10,559 nt of DNA, taken from assembly GCA_902492855.1 (NCBI GenBank), contig CABUMU010000067.1:1-10559 (forward strand), given 5' to 3'. The translations under genes and the position numbers were made by a program. Positions 1 to 6,561 of this stretch are shown here, one piece after another. Source of the stretch: an uncultured Collinsella sp. GTDB taxonomy: Bacteria > Actinomycetota > Coriobacteriia > Coriobacteriales > Coriobacteriaceae. Numbering within the stretch: position 1 is the first letter of the stretch; each line of letters starts with the position of its first letter. The notes beneath the pieces were generated by a model. That model had not been told where the DNA came from, ran no database searches, and saw nothing but the letters and a program-made list of their open reading frames with translations.

Positions 1-20
1 CGGCAGGTGGTGTCAGCGTC

Positions 21-479
21 TTATGCCTCGAGGTTTTCCTCGATCCAGGCGACGGCACCCTTGGGATCCTTAGTGAGGTCGATGTACTGTTTGCCCTTGG
101 GCGACAGCAGCGTGATGCCCAGGCGGTCGGTGTCGGCCTTCATCTCGTTGTAATAGGTGCGAACCTGCGGAGCCAGGACGATGACGTTGTACTGGTCCAT
201 GATGGCGTAGTGGCTGCCGTAGGCACCGGCGTTGGCGGTAATGTCGATGCCCAGCTCGTCGGCGCCTTCCTTAAGCGCGTTGGCGAGCAGTGCAGAGGTG
301 CCGGCGCCAGCGCACAGAACCAGAACCCTCAGATCCTTGCCCTTAAGGGCGGACGGAGCTGCGGAGGCCTCAGTGGCAGAAGCGGTCTCGACAACAGGAG
401 CCTCAACGGCGGGGGCGGCAGCGGTCTTGACGGCCTTGGTCTCCTCGGCCTCTTCTTCGGCCAGGGTCTCGGCCTCCTG
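21..479 (-). CDS. PTS lactose-type IIB domain, in frame with upstream lacE but behind a TAG stop
   Basis: Directly after the TAG that ends the IIC gene, the same frame stays open for 152 codons to TAA at 21-23. The first 45 or so residues are an Ala/Glu/Pro-rich linker. Then comes a lactose/cellobiose-type IIB fold: strand RVLVLC, glycine-rich loop AGAGTSALLANAL, and a later strand NVIVLAPQ. The cysteine at extension residue 56 (codon 312-314) matches the phosphorylated Cys of LacE IIB and Cys492 of the second lacE here. The domain would take phosphate from LacF and pass it to the sugar bound in IIC. No ATG, GTG or TTG lies in frame before the domain core; the first ATG falls inside the fold. 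A CTG at 462-464 with AGGAGG eight bases upstream is the only plausible internal start and would give 147 residues. It may be a reinitiated subunit, a readthrough extension, or the lost end of a nonsense-mutated gene. The domain identity is sure; how it is expressed is not. Confidence 0.8.
   Translation of the reverse strand, partial: QEAETLAEEEAEETKAVKTAAAPAVEAPVVETASATEASAAPSALKGKDLRVLVLCAGAGTSALLANALKEGADELGIDITANAGAYGSHYAIMDQYNVIVLAPQVRTYYNEMKADTDRLGITLLSPKGKQYIDLTKDPKGAVAWIEENLEA
473..478 (-). promoter_or_regulatory. Shine-Dalgarno-like AGGAGG just after the lacE stop
   Basis: On the minus strand, TAG is followed by C and then AGGAGG. An in-frame CTG (462-464) starts 8 bases after it, which is ideal spacing. 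It could drive termination-reinitiation of a separate IIB subunit. Caution: the motif is made of Gln-Glu-Ala codons, and the linker of the unbroken second lacE contains similar GAGGAGG strings from Glu codons, so it may be coincidence. Confidence 0.35.
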
Positions 480-1781
480 CTAGCACAGGACGTTGTCGTA
501 GGCCTTGCAGAACGGGTAGTAGATCAAGAAGTCAACGACTAGCAGGACGACAACCAGGACCAGAGAGATCGGCTGGAAGTTGGTGTCGATGAAGGTGCCG
601 ATCGGTCCGGGGAGTGCCCACGGCATGGCATAGATAAAGCCGTTCATGCCCAAAAAGTCGATGAAGAACTTACCAATGAGGACGTTGGCCACGGGGGCAA
701 ACAGGAACGGGATCAGGAAGTACGGGTTGAGGATGATGGGCGCGGCGAACAGCAGCGGCTCGTTGACGGCGAACATCACGGGCACGACAGAGGCTTTGCC
801 GACGGCCTTGAGCTGCTTGGAGCGCATAAAGAGCAGGAAGATGATCGGGACAATGAACGTGGCGCCGGTGCCGCCGAGTTCGCCGATGTAGTTACCGAAG
901 TTTTCGGTCAGGGCGAGGGCGGGGTGACCGCCGGCCTGCAGCGTGGCGAGGTTGGTGGTGATGTTGCCAAACAGCGCGGCGTTGAGGGCAGGCTTAACGA
1001 CCGAGGGGCCGTGGATGCCCATGAACCAGAACAGCGGGATCATGAACCAGATGAGGGCGAGGCCGGCGTAGGAATCGGCAGCGGCGAACAGCGGGCTCAC
1101 CAGCGTGGAGATGACGTTGGCAAACGGGACGGCCAAGCAGGTGCGGCAGATAACGTCGATGACGGCGACAAACAGGATGGAGAAGCTGAAGGCGAAGATG
1201 TCGCGGAAGTTCTGGGCGATGGCGCCGGGGACTTCTTTGGGCAGCTTGATGGTGATGTCTCGCTTAATGCAGAAGGCATAGATGTTGACCGTGGCAAATG
1301 CGGCGACAAAAGAGCTCAGCAGGCCCTTGGTGCCCATGTTGTCGGTAAAGAACACCGAGACATCGGCGCCGTCGATCTTGGCACTCGTCTGGGTAACGGC
1401 CAAGATGAGCATAGCGCACATGGCGGCGACCATGGTGCTCGTGGCGTTGATGGCCTTGCCGGCAGGCATGCGGCGGTTCTTGGAGCCGGTCAGCGCGCTT
1501 GCGGTGGTGCCGGCGACCATGATGCCCACGACGCCCATCGTGAAGTTGTAAACCTTGTTGCAGAAGTTCACGACGTCGACGTTCCACCAGTCGGGCAGCG
1601 TAAAGCCGCCGACCGTGGCGACAACGCCCGGCAGGGTCGAAATAAGCAGGAAGACAGAAGAAGACAGGATGATGGGCATTGCTGCCAAAAAGCCGTCTTT
1701 AATGGCCTGAAGGTAGATGTTCTTAGAGACCTTGTCGAAGTACGGCTGACCTTTCTCCAAGAACTTAACGATCGATTCCAT
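480..1781 (-). CDS. lacE: Lactose-type PTS permease IIC (LacE-like), ending before the IIB domain
   Basis: This is a 433-residue polytopic membrane protein of the lactose/cellobiose PTS family. It forms the sugar channel that imports a beta-galactoside for phosphorylation by IIB. The N-terminus (EKGQPYFDKVSKNIYLQAIK) resembles lactococcal LacE and the second copy here. The family's ligand-contact motifs are present: GIHGPS with His257, and FAVNEPLLFAAP with Glu341. About ten hydrophobic segments run to the IYYPFCKAYD end of IIC. LacE proteins continue through a linker into IIB for about 570-590 residues, but here TAG stops translation just after the last membrane helix. IIC, stop and IIB together span 586 codons, against 588 residues in the second copy. 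Lys263 in GPSVVKPA replaces a Glu found in the second copy and in LacE as recalled. The start ATG (1779-1781) has an AGAGGAG ribosome site. It is the second gene after lacG, 176 bases downstream. Confidence 0.9.
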   Translation of the reverse strand: MESIVKFLEKGQPYFDKVSKNIYLQAIKDGFLAAMPIILSSSVFLLISTLPGVVATVGGFTLPDWWNVDVVNFCNKVYNFTMGVVGIMVAGTTASALTGSKNRRMPAGKAINATSTMVAAMCAMLILAVTQTSAKIDGADVSVFFTDNMGTKGLLSSFVAAFATVNIYAFCIKRDITIKLPKEVPGAIAQNFRDIFAFSFSILFVAVIDVICRTCLAVPFANVISTLVSPLFAAADSYAGLALIWFMIPLFWFMGIHGPSVVKPALNAALFGNITTNLATLQAGGHPALALTENFGNYIGELGGTGATFIVPIIFLLFMRSKQLKAVGKASVVPVMFAVNEPLLFAAPIILNPYFLIPFLFAPVANVLIGKFFIDFLGMNGFIYAMPWALPGPIGTFIDTNFQPISLVLVVVLLVVDFLIYYPFCKAYDNVLC

Positions 1782-1889
1782 AGTTCACGCTCCTCTTTGC
1801 ATGAAATCTTAATGGCATGGACGTTGAAAACCTATATGGTCTCCCGCTTGCTAAAAGCCCGGGTGCAGGCGGGGTCGGTCCCAGGGGGA

Positions 1890-1936
1890 GAGAGGGGAGC
1901 GGCTGGGGTTGTATCGCATAGGGCCGCTCCCTTCTC
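1890..1936 (-). other. Long hairpin between lacG and lacE (module 1)
   Basis: Positions 1890-1903 (GAGAGGGGAGCGGC) pair with 1923-1936 (GCCGCTCCCTTCTC) in a 14-bp stem with one imperfect pair and a 19-base loop. No T-run follows on either strand, so it is not a classic intrinsic terminator. Lying just after the lacG stop and before lacE, it could protect or process the mRNA and set the lacG to lacE ratio. The role is inferred; the inverted repeat is seen directly. Confidence 0.55.
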
Positions 1937-1957
1937 GGGGGAAAGCGAGGCGATGCG

Positions 1958-3400
1958 CTACTGCGCGTCCGCCATAGTGTCGGCGAGCTCCTTGTACCAG
2001 AGTGCCGACTGCTTGATGTAGCGTTTTTGCGTGTCGAAGTCGATGTAGAACAGGCCGTAGCGCTTGTTATAGCCATTGGCCCACGAGAACTGGTCCTGCA
2101 GGCTCCAGATAAAGTAGCCCTGGACGTCGACGCCCTCGGCGCGCGCCTGGAGCACCTTCTCCATGTGCTGGTCGACAAAGTCGATGCGCTCGGGATCGGC
2201 GACGATGCCGTTTGCGTCGGGCTCGGGGTCCTTGTGGCCCAGGCCGTTTTCGGTGATATAGATGACGGGGAGGTTGGGATAGGTGGCGCTGATGTGCTTG
2301 AGCGTGTCGTAGAGGCCTTGCGGGTAGATGAGCCAATCCCAGTCGGTGGTGGGGATACCCGGCATATCGACCTGCTGCCCGACGCCCTTAAACTTAAAGC
2401 ACGAGGTGCCCTTGTCTCCGGTGCCGTTAAAGCTGTTGGTTGACTCGCCATCGTAGGCGGCGATAAACGCCGACTGATAGTAGTTGAGGCCGAACATATC
2501 GTTGCGGGGCGCCGCCTTGGCGAGCTCCTCCATGTCGCTGTCCTCAACCGTAAGTGTGGCGTTGTTGGCACGCAGAATCTCGTTGATGAGTGAGAGGGTG
2601 CGCGCGGAGTAGTGACCCAGGAAGGCGCCGTCCATGATGAAGTCGGTGTAGAAGGCGTTGTACAGGTCGGCGGCGTGCTGGTCGGCGGGCGAGTCGGTGG
2701 CAGGATATGCCGGCGTCAGGACGTTGACCATGCCAATGCGTCCGCCCAGGTGCTCGGTCTCGTCAAGATCCTTATACAGGTTGACGGCGCGGGCGTGGGC
2801 AACGAGCTCGTTGTGCTGGCTCTGGATGCCGCTCGTCACATCAAAGTGATGGTTGGGCGGGAAGTTGCCTTGGATGTATTGGGAGTGCGAGACGCTGATT
2901 AGCTCGTTGATGGCGAACCAATTCTTGCCCTCTCGGAACTCGCGGAAGCAGAACTCGGCATAGCGCACATAGGCGTCGACGGTCTTGCGGTTGAGCCAGT
3001 CACCCTGGTTGAACAGGGCGGCGGGGGAGTCAAAGTGATGCAGGGACACATAGGGCTCGACGCCATACTTTTTGCAGCAGGCGAACAGCTCGTGGTAGTG
3101 CTTAACGCCCTCGGCGAGGGGTTCGGCATCGTCGCCGTTGGGGAAGATGCGGGTCCAGGCGATGGACACACGAATGGCGTTGAGTCCATGCTCGGCAGAA
3201 AGGCGGATATCCTCCTCGTAGCGGTTGTAGAAATCACTGGCCGGGTCGGGCAAAAAGCGACCCTGGGCGACAAGGTAATCGTCCCACATGGTCTTACCCT
3301 TGCCTGCCACCTTCGTGGAACCTTCCGTTTGGTACGCGGCGGTTGCGGCGCCCCAAACAAAGCCCTTCGGCAGCTGCTGTACGCGGTTTAGCAAAGACAT
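1958..3400 (-). CDS. lacG: 6-phospho-beta-galactosidase, GH1 family (LacG type)
   Basis: This 480-residue cytoplasmic enzyme hydrolyses the phosphorylated beta-galactoside delivered by the PTS, giving galactose 6-phosphate and glucose if the sugar is lactose. It is GH1 throughout: LPKGFVWGAATAAYQ at the start, acid/base Glu166 in FAINEL, and nucleophile Glu384 in YITENGLG. The pocket FSWANGYNKRYG supplies Ser439, Lys446 and Tyr448, matching the phosphate-binding Ser428, Lys435 and Tyr437 of lactococcal LacG. Trp440 matches LacG Trp429, a position usually Ala or Met in 6-phospho-beta-glucosidases, so galactoside specificity is favoured. TTDWDWLIYPQGL is also LacG-like. The ATG at 3398-3400 was chosen because GAGAGGG (3410-3416) lies 9 bases before it; another ATG two codons upstream has only 3 bases of spacing. 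It is the first gene of the minus-strand operon, behind two operator-like palindromes. The exact natural glycoside is not certain. Confidence 0.92.
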   Translation of the reverse strand: MSLLNRVQQLPKGFVWGAATAAYQTEGSTKVAGKGKTMWDDYLVAQGRFLPDPASDFYNRYEEDIRLSAEHGLNAIRVSIAWTRIFPNGDDAEPLAEGVKHYHELFACCKKYGVEPYVSLHHFDSPAALFNQGDWLNRKTVDAYVRYAEFCFREFREGKNWFAINELISVSHSQYIQGNFPPNHHFDVTSGIQSQHNELVAHARAVNLYKDLDETEHLGGRIGMVNVLTPAYPATDSPADQHAADLYNAFYTDFIMDGAFLGHYSARTLSLINEILRANNATLTVEDSDMEELAKAAPRNDMFGLNYYQSAFIAAYDGESTNSFNGTGDKGTSCFKFKGVGQQVDMPGIPTTDWDWLIYPQGLYDTLKHISATYPNLPVIYITENGLGHKDPEPDANGIVADPERIDFVDQHMEKVLQARAEGVDVQGYFIWSLQDQFSWANGYNKRYGLFYIDFDTQKRYIKQSALWYKELADTMADAQ

Positions 3401-3520
3401 ATGCATACACCCTCTCGTCTCGCTGTTCGATATTGTGCGTTTGCGCTCAGGAGGCTCCCTGGTTAGCGTTCAGCGGTGAAAAAGCCCGATAAACACTATC
3501 TTAAAATGATTAGAACCAAA

Positions 3521-3536
3521 ATGAGCACGTGAACAT
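3521..3536. promoter_or_regulatory. LacI-type operator, module 1 site 1
   Basis: ATGAGCACGTGAACAT is an imperfect 16-bp palindrome with the central CpG typical of LacI-family operators. It differs at one base from site 2 and is centred 22 bp (about two helical turns) from it, so two dimers or a tetramer could bind the same face. It lies upstream of lacG and is a probable target of the adjacent regulator. Confidence 0.65.
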
Positions 3537-3542
3537 TTGACA

Positions 3543-3558
3543 ATGAGCACGTTAACAT
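3543..3558. promoter_or_regulatory. LacI-type operator, module 1 site 2
   Basis: ATGAGCACGTTAACAT has the half-sites ATGAGCAC and GTTAACAT around a central CpG. The GTTAACAT half also occurs in module 2. Together with site 1 it forms a close pair on the lacG side of the region. Confidence 0.68.
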
Positions 3559-3633
3559 CCGGCTGGGATGTATAGAAACAAAACAACTTCAAACAGCCGC
3601 GAACGGTTGTATTTGATCGGTAAGCGGTTTTGA

Positions 3634-3663
3634 TTGACAGAAGTTTTCATGTTGTGGTATATG
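3634..3663 (+). promoter_or_regulatory. Promoter of the module 1 regulator
   Basis: A consensus -35 TTGACA (3634-3639) is followed after 18 bases by TATATG (3658-3663). The bases TGG just before it make an extended -10. Transcription would begin near 3670, immediately before operator site 3, which suggests autoregulation. Confidence 0.6.
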
Positions 3664-3674
3664 GCTCGGGTATC

Positions 3675-3690
3675 ATGAGCACGTTATCAA
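3675..3690. promoter_or_regulatory. LacI-type operator, module 1 site 3
   Basis: ATGAGCACGTTATCAA keeps the full left half-site and most of the right. It sits just after the predicted start point of the regulator promoter and 132 bp from site 2. It could block regulator transcription and allow looping to sites 1 and 2. Confidence 0.6.
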
Positions 3691-3741
3691 TGTATGTACG
3701 ATGCGCCATGGGCGCGGGGAATAGTTGGGAAGCAGGTTAGC

Positions 3742-4779
3742 GTGGAAGGCATGGATCAGCAGACAAGGAATGGTCGTTCGGCGAGCGCGGCAGAGGTTGC
3801 GGCGCTCGCTGGCGTGAGCCGCCAGACTGTGTCTCGCGTGGTCAACGGTATGCCCAACGTGACGGAAAAGACGCGCAAGCGTGTGCTGGCCGCCATGGAA
3901 GAGCTGGGCTTTCGTCCCAATTTTGCTGGAGCGGCGTTGCGCGGCGGGTCGTATCGTTCTATTGGCCTGTGCATGTACAACATCACACGTGTCGGTAACC
4001 TGGCGACGCTCGAGGGTATCATGCAAGCGGCGCGCGAGCACGATTTTGCCGTCACTATGATCGAGATGGGCGGCGACAAGCCCTATGCACTTGCCGATGC
4101 CTCGCGCCGCATGGTCGAGCGACCCGTCGACGGCATGATTCTCAACATGAACCGCATGGCTCCCGATTTTGAGGAGTTTGTTCCCCAGCCGGGAGTGCGA
4201 ACGGTCATCCTGTCCATGTATGCGCATCCGCGCTGCACGACGATCGACTCCGACCAGTATGGTTCGTGCGAGCTGTTGACCAATTATCTGCTGGAACATG
4301 GTCACTCGAATATGCGGTTTGTGGCGGGTCCGGAAAACTCGATTTCCTCGCGTTTTCGTGAGGCCGGTTGGCGCGATACGCTGGGTCGTGCTCATGTCGA
4401 TGCCGCTCCGATGCTGCGTGGCGATTGGAGTGCGGACAGTGGGTACGCCATGGGCGAGCGGATTGCGGCCGAGGTGCTTGCCGGCGGGTCGCAGGCGCCG
4501 ACTGCCGTGCTTGCGGCAAATGACCAGATGGCGCTGGGCGTTATCGCCGCGCTCGAGAACGCGGGCCTGTCCGTGCCCGACGACGTGAGCGTGGTTGGTA
4601 TCGACGACGCACTCGAGGGACTTGTTCCTCACAATCGGCTGACGACGCTGCGATTTGATTTGCGCGGTGTCGGTAAGCTTGCGTTTGAGGCGGCGATTGG
4701 AGAGAGCTCGTCTATCGAGGCGATTCATGTGCCGAGCACGCTGGTCGAACGCTCGACTGTTAGGGACATACGGGGTTAG
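3742..4779 (+). CDS. LacI/GalR-family transcriptional regulator, module 1
   Basis: This is a 345-residue DNA-binding repressor, probably controlling the divergent lacG-lacE operon and itself. The N-terminal helix-turn-helix is AAEVAALAGVSRQTVSRVVN, with recognition-helix Arg27, Gln28 and Arg32 (LacI Tyr17, Gln18 and Arg22 equivalents). A hinge FAGAALRGG with the intercalating Leu follows, fitting operators with a central CpG. The rest is a periplasmic-binding-protein-like sugar domain, including PVDGMILNMNRM and the C-terminal PDDVSVVGIDDALEGLVP. The start is uncertain. GTG at 3742 has AGCAGG five bases upstream. ATG at 3751 has GGAAGG almost touching it. An ATG at 3694 has no ribosome site and would begin about 24 bases from the predicted transcription start. 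The effector is unknown; a phosphorylated or free beta-galactoside is likely. The protein is a clear paralogue of the regulator at 8686-9690. Confidence 0.9.
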   Translation: MEGMDQQTRNGRSASAAEVAALAGVSRQTVSRVVNGMPNVTEKTRKRVLAAMEELGFRPNFAGAALRGGSYRSIGLCMYNITRVGNLATLEGIMQAAREHDFAVTMIEMGGDKPYALADASRRMVERPVDGMILNMNRMAPDFEEFVPQPGVRTVILSMYAHPRCTTIDSDQYGSCELLTNYLLEHGHSNMRFVAGPENSISSRFREAGWRDTLGRAHVDAAPMLRGDWSADSGYAMGERIAAEVLAGGSQAPTAVLAANDQMALGVIAALENAGLSVPDDVSVVGIDDALEGLVPHNRLTTLRFDLRGVGKLAFEAAIGESSSIEAIHVPSTLVERSTVRDIRG

Positions 4780-4789
4780 GTCCTACTCC

Positions 4790-4854
4790 GTTTGTCTCGA
4801 TTTGTAACAGGTAGACGGTCAAAAGCGGGCTACGTGTTACAGATTTAGATTCTT
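4790..4854. repeat. Hairpin repeat element, copy 1 (degenerate)
   Basis: It has the same layout as copy 2: a 20-base arm starting GTTTGTCTCG and ending TGTAACA, a mismatched base, GTAG, a 15-base loop, CTAC, a mismatched base, then an arm beginning TGTTACAGAT. The outer part of the arms has diverged and pairs poorly, while the TAACA/TGTTA and GTAG/CTAC core is kept. It is offset by 81 bp from copy 2. Confidence 0.55.
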
Positions 4855-4870
4855 CGGAAAGAGCAATCCT

Positions 4871-4935
4871 GTTCGTCTCAATCTGTAACAGCTAGGACCA
4901 AAAAACTCAGCTAGATGTTACAGATTGAGACGAAC
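4871..4935. repeat. Hairpin repeat element, copy 2 with 20-bp perfect arms
   Basis: Bases 4871-4890 (GTTCGTCTCAATCTGTAACA) are the exact reverse complement of 4916-4935. Inside are CTAG on both sides and a 15-base loop (4896-4910). No coding frame is apparent and no T-run follows. It looks like a small dispersed palindromic repeat of the REP or MITE kind; the family is not recognised. Confidence 0.65.
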
Positions 4936-4951
4936 GGCTTCCGACCTGAAC

Positions 4952-4993
4952 AAAAAGGTCGGGGGCGGCTCGCCGTGTGACGTGCCGCCCCCG
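4952..4993 (-). terminator. Intrinsic terminator of the lacE-lacG operon (module 2)
   Basis: On the minus strand a 10-bp GC stem (4984-4993 with 4960-4969, 14-base loop) is followed after a few bases by five T residues (complement of 4952-4956). It lies about 60 bases past the lacG stop. The T-run starts three bases after the stem, so it may be less than fully efficient. The stem slightly overlaps an alternative hairpin at 4941-4962. Confidence 0.55.
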
Positions 4994-5055
4994 GCTGAGA
5001 AATGGGGACAGGTTATGTGGGCGGTGCAACTCCGCCAACCGCTCGTCGCAAGCCG

Positions 5056-6495
5056 CTAGTCCAGACGACGGGTCTGCGCCACGTGCTTATACCAGTATGC
5101 GCTTGCCTTGGGCGTGCGCTTCTGGGTTTCAAAGTCAACGTAGAAGAAGCCGTAACGCTTGTTGTAGCCATTGGTCCAGGAGAACTGATCCTGCAGGCTC
5201 CACAGGAAGTAGCCGCCCACGTTGACACCCACCTCCATGGCCTTGAGCAACCAGCGCAGGTGCTGCTCGATGTAGTCGATGCGCGGCTGGTCGTCCACAA
5301 AACCGTCCTTGTAGGGGTCCTTGTAGCCCATGCCGTTCTCGGTGATGAAGATCTGCTTGTAGTTGGGGTAGCGCTGCTTAATGTAGACGAGCAGATCGAA
5401 CAGGCCCTCAGGATAGATGATCCAGTCCCAGTCGGTGGTGGGGATACCAGGCTTGTTCACATGCTCGCCAATACCCTTAACGCGCCAGCGGCCGGTGCCC
5501 TTCTCGCCCGTACCGTTGTGGTGCAGGTCGTTCTCGCCATCGTAAGCCTTCAAAAAACGGCACTGGTAGTTGTTAACGCCCAGGTAGTCGTTGTAGAGCG
5601 CGGCCTCGCGCATGATCTCGAGGTCCTCATCCGGGATCTCGATGGTGCCGCCCGAGACGGCAGCCAGGCGGTTAGCGCACTCGAGCGTATCGGGCGCATA
5701 GTCGCCGCGGAAGGTGGCGTCGAGCAAAAACTGGTTCTGCAGCACGTGCTCGTTGTTGGCGGCTTTGATGTCGGCGGGGTCGTTCTCGTTGAGCGGATAC
5801 TTAAACTCCAACGACTGGATGACGCCGATCTTGCCCTTAAAACCGCCGTTGTGGAAGGCCAGTACTGCCTTGGCGTGGGCGAGCATCATGTTGTGCTCGC
5901 ACTGGAAGGCCTCGGCCAGATGCGCCTTGACGCCACCGGGGAAGGTGCCCTCGATGTAGGTGTTGGAGGCGTCGGCCCAGATCTCGTTAAAGGTGAACCA
6001 ATAGGTCACCTGGTCGGCGTACTCCTTAAAGCAGAAGGTGGCAAAGTCCACAAAGGCGTCGATGGTCTCGCGGTTGAGGAAGTCGCCCTTCTCAAAGAGG
6101 GACAGCGGCGTATCAAAGTGATGCAGCGTGACAAACGGCTCAACGTGGTGCTTGTGGCACTCGGCGAAGAGATCGTGATAGAACTGGACGCCCTCGGGGT
6201 TAATCTCACCGGTGCCGTTGGGAAAGATGCGGCTCCAGGCGATGGAGAGGCGAATGCCGTTGATGCCGAACTCCTCGCACAGCTCCAAATCGACGGGGTA
6301 CTGGTTGTAGAAGTCCGAAGCGGGATCGGGGGAGAAACGGCCCTGGGCCTCCAGGAAGTCGTCCCAGGCAACCTTGCCCTTACCGTGAGTGCGGGTCTCG
6401 CCCTCTACCTGGTAGGCAGCAGTGGCGCCGCCAAAGACAAAGTCCTCGGGAAACTGCGCGGGCGGGTTGGTTACGCTAGCAGGGTTAACGGACAT
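5056..6495 (-). CDS. lacG: 6-phospho-beta-galactosidase, GH1 family (LacG type), second copy
   Basis: This 479-residue cytoplasmic GH1 hydrolase is closer to lactococcal LacG, as I recall it, than the first copy is; RLSIAWSRIFPNG, EPFVTLHHFDTP and GDFLNRETI are near-identical stretches. The acid/base is Glu171 in FTFNEI and the nucleophile Glu386 in FITENGMG. The phosphate pocket FSWTNGYNKRYG gives Ser439, Lys446 and Tyr448, with Trp440 at the position that marks 6-phospho-galactoside specificity. The start ATG (6493-6495) has only a modest ribosome site (GGAT, 6 bases away). It is the second gene of its operon, 66 bases after lacE, with a strong hairpin between. In module 1 the order is the reverse. 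About ten extra N-terminal residues (MSVNPASVTN) precede the catalytic fold. The enzyme class is confident; whether the two copies prefer different glycosides cannot be read from the sequence. Confidence 0.94.
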   Translation of the reverse strand: MSVNPASVTNPPAQFPEDFVFGGATAAYQVEGETRTHGKGKVAWDDFLEAQGRFSPDPASDFYNQYPVDLELCEEFGINGIRLSIAWSRIFPNGTGEINPEGVQFYHDLFAECHKHHVEPFVTLHHFDTPLSLFEKGDFLNRETIDAFVDFATFCFKEYADQVTYWFTFNEIWADASNTYIEGTFPGGVKAHLAEAFQCEHNMMLAHAKAVLAFHNGGFKGKIGVIQSLEFKYPLNENDPADIKAANNEHVLQNQFLLDATFRGDYAPDTLECANRLAAVSGGTIEIPDEDLEIMREAALYNDYLGVNNYQCRFLKAYDGENDLHHNGTGEKGTGRWRVKGIGEHVNKPGIPTTDWDWIIYPEGLFDLLVYIKQRYPNYKQIFITENGMGYKDPYKDGFVDDQPRIDYIEQHLRWLLKAMEVGVNVGGYFLWSLQDQFSWTNGYNKRYGFFYVDFETQKRTPKASAYWYKHVAQTRRLD

Positions 6496-6518
6496 GATGA
6501 TCCAATCGTCTAAATCGA

Positions 6519-6552
6519 AGGGCCAGCCGGTCTCGGATAGTCGGCTGGCCCT
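6519..6552 (-). other. Intercistronic hairpin between lacE and lacG (module 2)
   Basis: An 11-bp perfect stem (6519-6529 with 6542-6552, core GGGCCAGCCG) with a 12-base loop fills most of the 66-base gap. On the minus strand it is followed by TCGATTTAG, not a true T-run, so it may be a leaky terminator or an mRNA-stability hairpin lowering or separating lacG expression. Part of it may limit ribosome movement from lacE to lacG. Confidence 0.6.
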
Positions 6553-6561
6553 GAGCGTTAC

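Larger units (their letters stand above)
3407..3741. promoter_or_regulatory. Divergent control region between lacG and its LacI-type regulator
   Basis: This 335-base region carries three operator-like palindromes and a convincing promoter for the regulator, each listed separately. It is richer in A and T than the flanking genes. I could not identify a confident -35/-10 pair for the minus-strand lacG, although the first two operators lie on the lacG side at 115-160 bases from its start. Confidence 0.7.
4780..5055. other. Convergent intergenic region with repeats and hairpins
   Basis: This gap lies between two genes that converge. It holds two tandem hairpin elements (4790-4854 and 4871-4935), a small stem CCGACCT/AGGTCGG (4941-4947 with 4956-4962), the minus-strand terminator, one TGGGGAC repeat motif (5003-5009) and a small stem GGCGG/CCGCC (5020-5036). 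I see no gene in it. Confidence 0.6.

Noticed and set aside
480..482. Reassignment of TAG to an amino acid (for example pyrrolysine) across the genome
   Set aside because: TAG ends both lacG genes and both regulators here at the expected family lengths, so TAG is a normal stop in this organism. Only local readthrough remains possible.
1811..1828. Operator-like AATGGCATGGACGTTGAAAA upstream of the module 1 lacE
   Set aside because: It holds half-site-like pieces ATGGCA and CGTTGA but with the wrong spacing between halves, so a LacI-type dimer should not fit.
1782..1957. BglG/LacT-type antiterminator RNA site before lacE
   Set aside because: Lactose PTS operons in some bacteria use such sites, but I found no matching conserved sequence, no terminator with a T-run and no antiterminator gene in the window.
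924..2021. A 365-codon open frame on the plus strand over the split lacE
   Set aside because: It has the same antisense composition artefact (Gly, Asp, Ala, Arg-rich) and crosses the intergenic hairpin; there is no recognisable domain.
5002..6513. A 503-codon open frame on the plus strand opposite lacG
   Set aside because: It is a shadow of the GC-rich lacG codons: the translation is low-complexity Val/Leu/Gly/Asp and matches no family, while the minus strand encodes a full GH1 enzyme.
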